64,000 nt of DNA, taken from positions 62,001-126,000 of the forward strand of contig NZ_JAHESE010000006.1 of assembly GCF_018598175.1 (NCBI RefSeq). Direction: 5' to 3'. The position numbers and the translations under genes were made by a program. Of this stretch, positions 16,635 to 24,565 are shown piece by piece. The notes beneath the pieces were generated by a model, which saw nothing but the letters and a program-made list of their open reading frames with translations, did no database searches and had not been told where the DNA came from. The DNA comes from Dawidia cretensis (GTDB lineage: Bacteria; Bacteroidota; Bacteroidia; Cytophagales; Cyclobacteriaceae). Position 1 is the first letter of the stretch; every line of letters starts with the position of its first letter.

Positions 16635-17279
16635 CTACTCCACCTTATAAACCTTGTTCTTAATAGCGTAAATGACGAGCCCTACGCGGCTTTTGATCTG
16701 GAGTTTTTCAAAAAGCGCCTCGCGATAGCCATCGATGGTCTTGGGGCTAAGGAACATGTCGGCAGCAATCTCCTTGTAGGTCTTCTCGGAGCAAACGAGT
16801 TTCAGGAACTCAATTTCGCGGTCCTTCAGGACTGTTTCCTCTTCGGCACGGTGCAGAGAGCTGAGGACGGTGTTGGTGATCTTATCTGAATAATAGAAAC
16901 CTTTTTCCAGTACGTCGCGGAAGGCGTCTTGCAGCACGGCAGGGTTGATGTCCTTGAGCAGGTAGCCATGGGCGCCGGCCCGCAGCATCCGGATCACAGT
17001 GGTCTCCTCGTCGTCCATGGACAGTGCCAGACCCTTGATTTGCGGCTTGTGGCGGGTAAGCCACTGCATGGTTTCGATGCCGTTCATGACGGGCATGTTA
17101 ATATCCAGGAGGCAAATATCGGGTACGTTCTCGGGAGAGCTCAGTTTTTCGATCAGCTCTTCGCCGTTCTTGACATGATAGAGTACATGGTACTTGTCAA
17201 ATGTATTGATAAGAGTCTTTAAAGCTTGGGCGAAAAGTGCGTGGTCGTCGACAATTACAATAGAGTATTGGTCAGGCAT
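16635..17279 (-). CDS. NarL/LuxR-family response regulator
   Basis: A 214-residue regulator. The receiver domain (about 1-120) keeps the acidic pair VDDHALF, the phospho-acceptor Asp in ICLLDINMPVMNGIE, Ser in ALSMDD and Lys in GYLLKDINP. The C-terminal LuxR HTH (about 145-210) reads LKDREIEFLKLVCSEKTYKEIAADMFLSPKTIDGYREALFEKL. Every key residue is intact, in contrast to the kinase-like protein whose stop region it overlaps by 8 bp. It is probably the last gene of a four-gene leftward operon. Confidence 0.95.
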   Translation of the reverse strand: MPDQYSIVIVDDHALFAQALKTLINTFDKYHVLYHVKNGEELIEKLSSPENVPDICLLDINMPVMNGIETMQWLTRHKPQIKGLALSMDDEETTVIRMLRAGAHGYLLKDINPAVLQDAFRDVLEKGFYYSDKITNTVLSSLHRAEEETVLKDREIEFLKLVCSEKTYKEIAADMFLSPKTIDGYREALFEKLQIKSRVGLVIYAIKNKVYKVE

Positions 17280-18039
17280 GCGCCGTTTTTTTAAAAGTGT
17301 ACCCTAAAGATAGGTGAACGCCGCGATTTGGGGAAGTTTCAAGCTCATAAGTAGCGCCAATGAGGGACGCGCGGCGCTGCATATTGTCCAGGCTGGAGGT
17401 GCCGGGCACCCCCCGGGTGCCATTGTGATAAGCGTCTATATGCAGGCTATCAGCCTCGTAGCTAAGGGTTACCTGCAATTTGCTGGCGCCGGATTGCTTG
17501 ACAACGTACAGAAAAAACTCTTGCAGTATGCGGAATAAAATGATCTCCTCCTCGTGCTCAATCGAGATTTCCTCTCCGATAGTGGTCAGATTGGCGTCCA
17601 GGAATTTCAGCCGGTTAAAGCGCTGAAGCTCAATATTAATGGATTTGATCAGGCCGGCCGCCCCGAGTGCCTCGGGACTAAGGGTTTTCGACAACAGGCG
17701 TATTTCTCCCAAACTGGCGCCAATCAGGTTGTTAACCTCCTCGACATATTGCTTGTCTTCCTCCGACAGCCGCGACTGCAGCATGCTGAGCTGTAACTTG
17801 GCAATGGACAGCAATTGGCCAACATGGTCGTACAGCTCCCAGGACACATTTTTCAGGCCCTGCTCGCGAATCTCCATTTTTGATTTTGCCAGCTCGTCCG
17901 CCAGGCGCTTCTCCGCTTCGATGCGGGCCAGGATAAACTGGTTCTTTTTGCTTTGAAAAATGACAAAAAAGATAATGATGATGACCACCAGCGTGATCAA
18001 CGTAAGAGTAGCTGCTAAAATTACTTCGCGTTCCATCAT
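17272..18039 (-). CDS. Degenerate HPK7-type histidine kinase (probable pseudokinase)
   Basis: A 255-residue protein with one N-terminal membrane anchor (about 8-30) and a HisKA_3-HATPase-like body. The layout is that of NarL-coupled kinases, but the signatures have drifted. The canonical ELHDNIGQ reads WELYDHVGQLLS, so the phospho-acceptor His is Tyr (codon TAC). The N box QExxxNxxKHA reads QEFFLYVVKQSGA (Asn to Tyr, His to Gln). The DNGxG box reads HNGTRG (Asp lost), and the GxGLxNM box reads GTSSLDNM. The frame is open and the regulator beside it is intact, so this looks like a maintained non-catalytic protein, perhaps a signal-transmitting or phosphatase-like scaffold, rather than decay. 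A His two residues after the Tyr could be a shifted acceptor, but ATP binding still looks compromised. Confidence 0.85.
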   Translation of the reverse strand: MMEREVILAATLTLITLVVIIIIFFVIFQSKKNQFILARIEAEKRLADELAKSKMEIREQGLKNVSWELYDHVGQLLSIAKLQLSMLQSRLSEEDKQYVEEVNNLIGASLGEIRLLSKTLSPEALGAAGLIKSINIELQRFNRLKFLDANLTTIGEEISIEHEEEIILFRILQEFFLYVVKQSGASKLQVTLSYEADSLHIDAYHNGTRGVPGTSSLDNMQRRASLIGATYELETSPNRGVHLSLGYTFKKTAHA

Positions 18040-18118
18040 CGTTTCTCTTCTTTAATCTCTCCTCACTCCCGCTCTAAAAAAATGTGCCGTGCCCTATATC
18101 GTTCAGGCACCGACAGCA

Positions 18119-18772
18119 TTAGTCCGTATACGTGTTGGCTAACGCGAACCCCGTGACAAAGCAACTATACATCACCAGGTTCAGTGTAAAGAATATAATT
18201 GACAACATGTCCGAGCTCAGCAATAGGGGCATAAAATTCACACCCACCATAAACGGAATGATCCCTGTATAAAACAGGAACAACCCGATGCTGATCCAGA
18301 ACATGAGGTAGCGTTTAAAATACAATACCTTCTCGGTATTCAATATTTCGGCAAAGAATAACCCGATCGTTACCATCAGCAGAATGGCTCCCAGGGTAAA
18401 GGTATAGGAATGAAACGGTGCCGTGAGCGTGAGCCGCTGCATCCACAAAAAATTAATCGTTACGGCTATGGGAAACGCCACCAGAAAGCCAGCCACGATC
18501 TTTTTGTACCGCCGGGTTTTCAACGTATAATAATACACGAAGAAGAAGTACACATATTGTACCGACGTCAGCAGGTTATATACAAAATTGTTTTGCACGA
18601 CTATGCCCGAATAAAAATGCTTCACAGCGGCCATCGCAAATTCGACGGCGGCTACAATCCACAGCAGGTACACAAAGTGCCGCAAATGTGACGTCGCATA
18701 CTTGCGATAGTACAACAGCGCCACCAGGGCCGCCAGCAGCTCCAGGTATTTAATCAGTCCGAAAAGGCTCAT
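18119..18772 (-). CDS. Multi-TM membrane protein, probable sensor of the adjacent kinase-like pair
   Basis: A 217-residue, very hydrophobic protein with about seven membrane segments and short loops, and no enzymatic motif. I recognise it only as the kind of 7-TM protein that precedes HPK7 kinases in Cytophagia. The kinase-like gene lies 79 bp downstream and a lipoprotein gene ends 9 bp upstream, so it is probably co-transcribed and serves as membrane partner or sensor. The block FWISIGLFLFYTGIIPFMVG is the most distinctive part. Confidence 0.7.
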   Translation of the reverse strand: MSLFGLIKYLELLAALVALLYYRKYATSHLRHFVYLLWIVAAVEFAMAAVKHFYSGIVVQNNFVYNLLTSVQYVYFFFVYYYTLKTRRYKKIVAGFLVAFPIAVTINFLWMQRLTLTAPFHSYTFTLGAILLMVTIGLFFAEILNTEKVLYFKRYLMFWISIGLFLFYTGIIPFMVGVNFMPLLLSSDMLSIIFFTLNLVMYSCFVTGFALANTYTD

Positions 18773-18781
18773 GATCGCCTG

Positions 18782-19357
18782 TTACTCCGAACAGTTTGGC
18801 TTACACATCTCACCCATGTTTCCAACCGAGCCCGGCGCCACCGACATCAGCAGACCTGCCTTGAGAAACATAGCCTCTTTGCTTTCACCCTTGGTGATCA
18901 GGTCGTGCACCGGTATAGGTTTACCGGCATCGTCCAGGTACAGCGGGTCAAAGGCAATGTGCTTATCCTGTTTTTTGTCGTAGTACGTGGGGAGGTATAT
19001 AAAAGTCTGGTAGCCGCGCTGATCGCCGGACTCGCTATCCTCCGGATACGCTACATAGTATAAGCGCAGGCCCGAGACCTCGACACCGATCTTGTTACTT
19101 TCGTCTTCGAGATAGGCAATGTATTCCTTGTAGTAGTCTAGTGAGTGCCAGCCGTAGCGGGCATCTTCGTTGCCATCGCGGAATTTGGTGACGGCGTCAA
19201 ACCGGGGCTGATAGGCCTGGTACATCTCGCGCGCACGTTTTAAACTAATAAGCCCGGAGGGCTTTGGCGGGTGACCGTGGTCTTTCTGACAACCGATAGA
19301 CAACATGCAGATCACGAGCACAAACGGGAGGGTCCCCGTAAAACGTCCAGTTTTCAT
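18782..19357 (-). CDS. Lipoprotein, first gene of the putative signalling operon
   Basis: A 191-residue protein of unknown function. The N-terminus is a lipoprotein signal (LPFVLVICMLSIGC, Cys in SIGC). The mature part is rich in Tyr and acidic residues (YYKEYIAYLEDESNKIGVEV, then GLRLYYVAYPED) and ends with the Cys pair EMCKPNCSE. It lies 9 bp upstream of the multi-TM gene. Location outside the inner membrane together with the multi-TM and kinase-like proteins suggests a sensor chain across the envelope; that is inference. Confidence 0.7.
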   Translation of the reverse strand: MKTGRFTGTLPFVLVICMLSIGCQKDHGHPPKPSGLISLKRAREMYQAYQPRFDAVTKFRDGNEDARYGWHSLDYYKEYIAYLEDESNKIGVEVSGLRLYYVAYPEDSESGDQRGYQTFIYLPTYYDKKQDKHIAFDPLYLDDAGKPIPVHDLITKGESKEAMFLKAGLLMSVAPGSVGNMGEMCKPNCSE

Positions 19358-19533
19358 GGTATAGCCGTTAATGAGTTAGCTGTTTAACGTCTAAACTATA
19401 CAGAAAACCAGCACCAGAAAACTAAGGGTACCCGAAAGGGTATTTTTCCCCCTTCTCCCCCCATTCGCGGCAGGAAAATGGCGCTAATTCGTACAAAATC
19501 AAGGGGTTTGCAGATCGCCGACGCGTGCCCAGG

Positions 19534-20076
19534 CTACTCCTGAATGATATCCAGCTTGCCCTGGTAGTAGCCTTCGAGCTTAGTATATATGCGACCGTCC
19601 AGTTCCAGATCGTACGAAATGGTGTACACATCATTATTCTTTCGTATGCGCATGACTCCTCCCTTAACCAAAGCTTCACGCTCATCCATATTCTCCGCGT
19701 TGGCCCAGGTGCCTTGCGCGATCTGTCCCCAGCCGCCTTCGGCATTGTTCGGCTGAAGAATGTAATTATTGGGTTCCAGCGCTTCACTGCGGGTGTTCAG
19801 CCAAAAGTCGACTGTTTCGCCCTCGCCTGTTACCACGTTATTGACATAAGTATAACCATCGTCCCAAAACTTAATCTGATGCCTGTAAAATGTACTCCCG
19901 GAAGCATTTTGCATTTGAATGACGGGACCTATTCGTGCTGCGAGCGTTACCGGATGTTGCTGGGCACCCGTCGTAAAATAGTTTTCCTGGGAATCGTCAT
20001 CATCACTACTACACGCCGTAATGACCAGAATGGCAAATAGGGACAGCGATAACGCCGTTAGGATTTTACTTTTCAT
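19534..20076 (-). CDS. Lipoprotein of unknown function, lipocalin-like size
   Basis: A 180-residue secreted protein. From the ATG at 20076 it has a lipoprotein signal (LSLFAILVITACSS, Cys in ITAC) followed by an acidic DDDD tether common in Bacteroidota outer-membrane lipoproteins. The rest alternates polar and aromatic residues in beta-like strands (GSTFYRHQIKFWDDGYTYVNN; VYTISYDLELDGRIYTKLEGYYQGKLDII), compatible with a small barrel. An upstream Met at 20121 adds 15 residues before the signal and is not favoured. No neighbours suggest a role. Confidence 0.65.
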   Translation of the reverse strand: MKSKILTALSLSLFAILVITACSSDDDDSQENYFTTGAQQHPVTLAARIGPVIQMQNASGSTFYRHQIKFWDDGYTYVNNVVTGEGETVDFWLNTRSEALEPNNYILQPNNAEGGWGQIAQGTWANAENMDEREALVKGGVMRIRKNNDVYTISYDLELDGRIYTKLEGYYQGKLDIIQE

Positions 20077-20187
20077 ATACATACATATAAAGTTTACACC
20101 AGAACGTTTCTGGAAACTCAACGCTCGTATATTGCCCGATCGTATAAAAGTGCACGAATAAATTTAGTTGTATAAATCGGCTATCGC

Positions 20188-21441
20188 CTAGCCAAATTTA
20201 GTGCGACTGTCGTATGCCAGACCGAGTCCGACAGAAGAGAGTTTATTCTCATCCGCCAGCGCGGCATTGGGAAAAAGACGACGAAACTCTTCTTGTACCC
20301 GGGGCACTTCTGTCGAGCCCCCCGTCAGAATGACCAACTCAATGGCGGCAGCGCTCACCCCCGCGTCATGTATACACTGTGTAGCGGCCTGCGCAATCTT
20401 TTCAATCTCCGCACGGATGGATTCCTCAAAAAGTTGACGAGGCACATCGATGAAAAAGCCACGTTCTATAAATTCAAATGGCGCCTGGTGCGTTGCCGCC
20501 GACGTTAACGCGATCTTGGTTTCTTCCGCAGACGCAAGCAGGGCATGCCCCGTCTCCTGCTCCAGCACCGTGAGCAAGCGGCCGAAGCGTTTTTTGTCGT
20601 GCGACTGGTATAACAACTGGCGTGTTTGCGCCACCGTCTTGATGGTATAGAGAACGTTTACTTTGCTCCACTCGGCCAGGTCGTGATAAGGTTTAAGCGG
20701 CACCTCCAAATGTTTCTCCCCGTAGGTACTGCGGTAGCCCAGCTCGGGCAGAATGGCCGACAAGCTCAGATCTTTGTCAAAATCGTTTCCGCCGATGCGC
20801 ACTCCGGTGTTGGCCAGGATGTCGCTGGTGCGGTCAGCCTTTTTTACGTAGGCGTTTGAAAGACGAATAACGGTGAAGTCGGACGTACCACCGCCCAGGT
20901 CGGCCACGAGGGCCAGCTTCTCGCCTGACAAGTTTACTTCGTGCGCAAACGCAGCGGCAATCGGTTCGAACTGAAAGTCTACGTACCGAAAACCTACGGC
21001 CTCTGCCATCGCCTTTAGCTCGGCTTGTGCGCGGCTGTCGGCATCGGGATCGTTGTCGACAAAGTGCACGGGCCGGCCCATCACCACGTGTTGCAGGTCG
21101 AAGCCGCTGGTGGCGTCTGCCTTGTCTTTCAGATTCTTGAGAAAGGGCGTGATGATCTTTTCAAACTTCATCACTTTGCCATTGACCAAGGTCCCTTGTT
21201 TCATGAGCGAGGTGCCCAGCACACGTTTTAAGCTGCGCATGAAGCGGCCCGGGCGACGGGCAAAAAACATCGACACGGCCTCGCGGCCGTACGTGGGCGT
21301 GTTGTCTTTGGCACCAAAGAACAAGGCACTGGGAATGGTCACATGCGTTCCTTCCACGGGTGCCAACCGTATGCCCTCCTGGGTAGCCAGCGCAACGCTG
21401 GAGTTGGACGTTCCAAAATCGATTCCGCAGGAGGCATTCAT
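20188..21441 (-). CDS. yegD: Hsp70 family protein, YegD-like
   Basis: A 417-residue ATPase of the short YegD branch of Hsp70, with the nucleotide-binding fold but no full substrate-binding domain. From the ATG at 21441 it begins CGIDFGTSNSSVALA (phosphate 1 loop). It has FEPIAAAFAHE (connect 1), LVADLGGGTSDFTVIRL (phosphate 2), IGGNDFDKDLS, and LVILTGGSTEVPRVQ (adenosine motif). An upstream ATG at 21468 adds nine residues and is less likely. A near-perfect GC-rich palindrome lies about 70 bp upstream of the start. Confidence 0.92.
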   Translation of the reverse strand: MNASCGIDFGTSNSSVALATQEGIRLAPVEGTHVTIPSALFFGAKDNTPTYGREAVSMFFARRPGRFMRSLKRVLGTSLMKQGTLVNGKVMKFEKIITPFLKNLKDKADATSGFDLQHVVMGRPVHFVDNDPDADSRAQAELKAMAEAVGFRYVDFQFEPIAAAFAHEVNLSGEKLALVADLGGGTSDFTVIRLSNAYVKKADRTSDILANTGVRIGGNDFDKDLSLSAILPELGYRSTYGEKHLEVPLKPYHDLAEWSKVNVLYTIKTVAQTRQLLYQSHDKKRFGRLLTVLEQETGHALLASAEETKIALTSAATHQAPFEFIERGFFIDVPRQLFEESIRAEIEKIAQAATQCIHDAGVSAAAIELVILTGGSTEVPRVQEEFRRLFPNAALADENKLSSVGLGLAYDSRTKFG

Positions 21442-21962
21442 GAGACAGGCCGTTTTTTTAGCCTGCAATTATCTGCCAATTTTTCTTCCCCTCCTACTCC
21501 TTCTTTTCGCCGGGTAATATTTCCCGGCACAAAACATTTTTCCACGTCGTGTTTCGTGGACCTGGTCGTGATGCTCTAACGTATAGGTCCAAATGATCCG
21601 GTCGGTGTGATTCGCCACTGCCCCTGCCAGGCTGCCGTTGACAATGTGCGCAGGCCCATATATGGTTTCATCATTCTTGTCGTTAGGGTTATATACAGAA
21701 GACCAGGGGGTATGTAGCCATTATCCGCTCCCAGGGCCAAAGTATAGCATGGCAACCGATAAAAATATGAACTACCTCCCGTGGCGTCGTGACTTTCATC
21801 AGCCCGGGCACGTACTTTTAAGCATAATATTATTAGCTTTAGCGGCCTGGCGTCTATGCGCGTTTTGCCGTGCCGCTACAGTATAAAACAGTTATTCTAT
21901 TAAAACGTTTTTGTATGAACTTCCCCAAGCAGATGAGATGTTGGAACAATTAGACTAAGAGG
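21442..21962. other. 521-bp intergenic region
   Basis: Between divergent yegD-like and cupin genes. It holds GCCGGGTAATATTTCCCGGC at 21509-21528 (20-bp palindrome, one mismatched pair) and a CCACG/CGTGG pair at about 21542-21558. A short open frame at 21750-21887 (45 codons, one hydrophobic segment) lacks a ribosome binding site or relatives known to me and is not called. Confidence 0.4.
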
Positions 21963-22583
21963 ATGGAAACGAACGAACTACTGCAGTCGGGATTGTTAGA
22001 GCTCTATGCACTCGGGCAGCTGGAAGGCGCTGCCCTCGACGTGGTGCAACTCGCCATTGCTCAGTATCCTGAAGTTGCCCGCGAGCTCGAACAAATTGAA
22101 GAGACATTATTTCTCTTAGCTAAGACACAAGCCATCGCGCCTCCGCTTACCGCCAAGCCGCTGCTGATGGCCAAGATTGATTTTCGCGAGCGGGTGCGCG
22201 GTGGCGAGGTCCTGGAACCCGTTCCCCTATTGAGTCCAAACGCTAAAATCGAAGACTTTGAGAAATGGCTGGTGCGCAAAGACCTGGATGCCCCCGAAGG
22301 GTTTGGCGCCATGTTTCTAAAGATCATTGGCCACGACCGCGAAAAGACCACCGGCCTGCTGTGGCTGCGCTACGGCGCGCCCGACGAAATACACACCGAC
22401 GAGTTCGAGCATTTCCTCATTCTCGAAGGCACGTGCGACATCACGGTGGGTACTGAAGTACACAGCTTCCGGCCCGGCGACTATTTCGCCATTCCGCTCC
22501 ACATCAATCACAATGTGCGCGTAACATCCCCAACACCTTGCAAGGCAGTTTTGCAGCGCACACTCGTTCAGCCTAAACGTTAA
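21963..22583 (+). CDS. Cupin-domain protein with anti-sigma-like N-terminus
   Basis: A 206-residue cytoplasmic protein. Residues 1-75 resemble the helical N-terminus of ChrR/RskA-type proteins (LLELYALGQLEG...AQYPEVARELEQIEETL). The C-terminal part is a cupin barrel (FLILEGTCDITVGTEVHSFRPGDYFAIPLHINHNV). ChrR-type proteins inhibit an ECF sigma factor through the N-terminal domain, but the zinc ligands of that domain are not evident and no sigma gene is adjacent, so only the cupin assignment is firm. AAGAGG just before the ATG is a good ribosome binding site. Its stop abuts the convergent SRPBCC gene. Confidence 0.8.
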   Translation: METNELLQSGLLELYALGQLEGAALDVVQLAIAQYPEVARELEQIEETLFLLAKTQAIAPPLTAKPLLMAKIDFRERVRGGEVLEPVPLLSPNAKIEDFEKWLVRKDLDAPEGFGAMFLKIIGHDREKTTGLLWLRYGAPDEIHTDEFEHFLILEGTCDITVGTEVHSFRPGDYFAIPLHINHNVRVTSPTPCKAVLQRTLVQPKR

Positions 22584-23087
22584 TTATACCGGCGATTTGG
22601 CCAACTCCTTCTTCAACAGTCCATCTAACTTTTCATAGCCGTCGTTCACGCCCGTCTCCATGCCCGATTTGATCATGCCGTCACGGTCTTCGACAGATTG
22701 AAAAATGGAGTGTGTTGTTACACGGGTGCGGTCGTGGGGAAGGATTTCGAAGTCGACCGTGTCCAGGCATACGTGGCCGGTCTCGGGCATGCTCTCGAAT
22801 TCAAATGTCTGGATGATGCGCACGGGGTCCGACACTTCGTGAAAGGTGCCACGGAAAGCATACTCCTCTCCTTTCGGGCCAATGTGAATATAGCGATAGG
22901 CGCCGCCACTGCGTGCATCAAATTTCTCAATCCGCATATCATAGTCACGCGGCGACAGCCATTGCGTTAACCAGGCGGCATCGATGTGTGCTTTAAAGAC
23001 CAGTTCACGCGGAGCCTCAAACTCGCGTATCATCGTAAGATCAAACTTATCCGGTTCCGCGACGAGGGTGATTGATTTTGTTGTCAT
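22584..23087 (-). CDS. SRPBCC/AHSA1-family protein
   Basis: A 167-residue single-domain protein of the Hsp90-activator-like START superfamily: IREFEAPRELVFKAHIDAAWLTQWLSPR near the start, GGAYRYIHIGPKGEEYAFRGTFHEV in the middle, and a C-terminal helix. Such proteins form a helix-grip cavity for small hydrophobic ligands and are common in soil Bacteroidota. No catalytic residue can be assigned. A second SRPBCC protein is encoded at 25503-26471. Confidence 0.9.
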   Translation of the reverse strand: MTTKSITLVAEPDKFDLTMIREFEAPRELVFKAHIDAAWLTQWLSPRDYDMRIEKFDARSGGAYRYIHIGPKGEEYAFRGTFHEVSDPVRIIQTFEFESMPETGHVCLDTVDFEILPHDRTRVTTHSIFQSVEDRDGMIKSGMETGVNDGYEKLDGLLKKELAKSPV

Positions 23088-23158
23088 ACGTGTTGTCGTT
23101 TAAGTAAGCCCTAAACTTTCAGGACACCAAAACTTCGTGCCTGCGCCGGAAAGGATAA

Positions 23159-23632
23159 TTACACCTCTGCGACGCGGCTGGAAGGCTTGTGGTAAATGGG
23201 GAACTTACACGAATTGGCAATAAAACAAAGGCGGTTGGCTTCGTGGTGCAAGGCTGTTGCCTTGTTGATCATGCTGCTGTCCGCTACGGTTACAACCGGG
23301 TATAACGTCATTTCGCTAAAGTGGCCGCCACCGTCCTCGGTCTCTGTCATGACGCCGGTGGCCTGATCATGGTACGCCGTCACGACTACACCGGCTTCGG
23401 CGCAGAGGTGCAGGTACCACAGCATGTGACAAGAAGAGACCGATGCCAGGAAAAGCTCCTCGGGGTTATAGCGGGTACGATCGCCACGGAAGCTTGGATC
23501 GGACGACCCGGGTATAACCGGTTTCCCGGTTGCCGTCACCGTATGGTTCCGCTCATATGCACGATAATGGGAGGTTCCACTCCCGGTATTACCCGTCCAG
23601 GTAATTTCGACGTTGTAGTGATGTTCGTGCAT
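23159..23632 (-). CDS. OsmC family protein
   Basis: A 157-residue OsmC-like protein. The family core is present: RYNPEELFLASVSSCHMLWYLHLCAEAG, where the first redox Cys sits in SSCHM, and later HHEANRLCFIANSCKFPIYH with the second Cys in ANSCK. OsmC/Ohr enzymes reduce organic hydroperoxides with a Cys pair. This member looks like the YhfA/OsmC subgroup rather than Ohr proper. A second OsmC gene lies at 34579. Confidence 0.9.
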   Translation of the reverse strand: MHEHHYNVEITWTGNTGSGTSHYRAYERNHTVTATGKPVIPGSSDPSFRGDRTRYNPEELFLASVSSCHMLWYLHLCAEAGVVVTAYHDQATGVMTETEDGGGHFSEMTLYPVVTVADSSMINKATALHHEANRLCFIANSCKFPIYHKPSSRVAEV

Positions 23633-23690
23633 GGCAATCGTAAGTGACTAGATGCTGACTTTCACGAATTTCCTTCAAAATAGTTGTCGA

Positions 23691-23721
23691 TTTGCGCAAA
23701 AACCGAAATGCTCTACCTTTG
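23691..23721 (+). promoter_or_regulatory. Bacteroidota-type promoter of the MBL-fold gene
   Basis: TTTG (23691-23694), 19 bp, TACCTTTG (23714-23721): full match to the TTTG / TAnnTTTG elements of the primary sigma factor in this phylum. The start codon follows 27 bp after the -7 element. Confidence 0.75.
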
Positions 23722-23748
23722 ACATCAACTCCAAAAAATTTCGTGCAT

Positions 23749-24501
23749 ATGAAAACGACATTGTATCTTTTCCTGATGCTGTTTGCCACAGCTACCTGGG
23801 CGCAGCGCGCGCCGGCCGATATACTCCAAACTTCAAAGGGCCCGCTCACCATCCAACCCCTGCACCATGCTACACTCGCCCTTACCTGGCAGGGCAAAAC
23901 AATCTATGCCGATCCCGATGGCGGCGCCGAGGCCTTCCAGGGTATAGCACCGCCCGACCTGATCCTGATCACCGATATTCACGGCGATCACTTTAATCCT
24001 GCCACACTCGAAGCCATTCCTGCTTCGAAAGCAATCATCGTCGCACCCCAGGCCGTCGCCGATAAAATGCCGGAAGGATTAAAAGCAAAGGTTGTTGTTC
24101 TGAATAACGGACAGACCACAAACCAGCTTGGCATTTCCATCAAAGCCATTCCGATGTATAACCTGCCGGAAGCTGCCGACGCCAAACATACCAAAGGGCG
24201 CGGCAACGGTTATGTCCTTACCTTTGGCAACAAGACCGTCTATCTTTCGGGCGATACGGCCGGCATTCCCGAAATGCGCAGCCTGAAAAATATCGATGTA
24301 GCCTTCGTCTGCATGAACCTGCCCTATACGATGGATGTACCGGAAGCGGCAGCGGCAGTGTTGGACTTCAAACCTAAGATTGTATACCCCTATCACTATC
24401 GCGGTGCCAATGGACTGAGCGATACCGATCAATTCAAGAAGCTTGTGCAGGCTTCGGACAAATCGATTGACGTGCGGACAAGAAATTGGTATCCGAATTG
24501 A
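23749..24501 (+). CDS. Secreted MBL-fold metallo-hydrolase (UlaG-like)
   Basis: A 250-residue enzyme with a signal peptide (MKTTLYLFLMLFATATWAQ) from the ATG at 23749. The motif ITDIHGDHFNPATLEAI is the metal-binding HxxDH-type block of the UlaG/L-ascorbate lactonase-like branch, with the first His replaced by Asp as TDIHGDH. Later ligands appear in YLSGDTAGIPEM and VYPYHYRG. The substrate is unknown; periplasmic location separates it from cytosolic UlaG. It has a clear promoter and a perfect intrinsic terminator, so it is monocistronic. Confidence 0.88.
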   Translation: MKTTLYLFLMLFATATWAQRAPADILQTSKGPLTIQPLHHATLALTWQGKTIYADPDGGAEAFQGIAPPDLILITDIHGDHFNPATLEAIPASKAIIVAPQAVADKMPEGLKAKVVVLNNGQTTNQLGISIKAIPMYNLPEAADAKHTKGRGNGYVLTFGNKTVYLSGDTAGIPEMRSLKNIDVAFVCMNLPYTMDVPEAAAAVLDFKPKIVYPYHYRGANGLSDTDQFKKLVQASDKSIDVRTRNWYPN

Positions 24502-24514
24502 CGGAACGTTAAGT

Positions 24515-24549
24515 AAGTAGTCGCCCGTATGGGCGACTACTTTGTTTTT
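24515..24549 (+). terminator. Intrinsic terminator of the MBL-fold gene
   Basis: A perfect 12-bp stem AAGTAGTCGCCC (24515-24526) / GGGCGACTACTT (24531-24542) with a GTAT loop, followed by TGTTTTTA. It separates two convergent genes. Confidence 0.9.
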
Positions 24550-24565
24550 ATGCCCACGTGAAGGA

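Noticed and set aside
19422-19787. 121-codon minus frame overlapping a lipoprotein gene
   Set aside because: It runs through the end of the lipoprotein gene at 19534-20076, whose signal peptide and composition are far better supported.
21638-21886. 82-codon frame, and the shorter one from 21750
   Set aside because: No ribosome binding site and no homologue known to me; the hydrophobic stretch alone is not enough.
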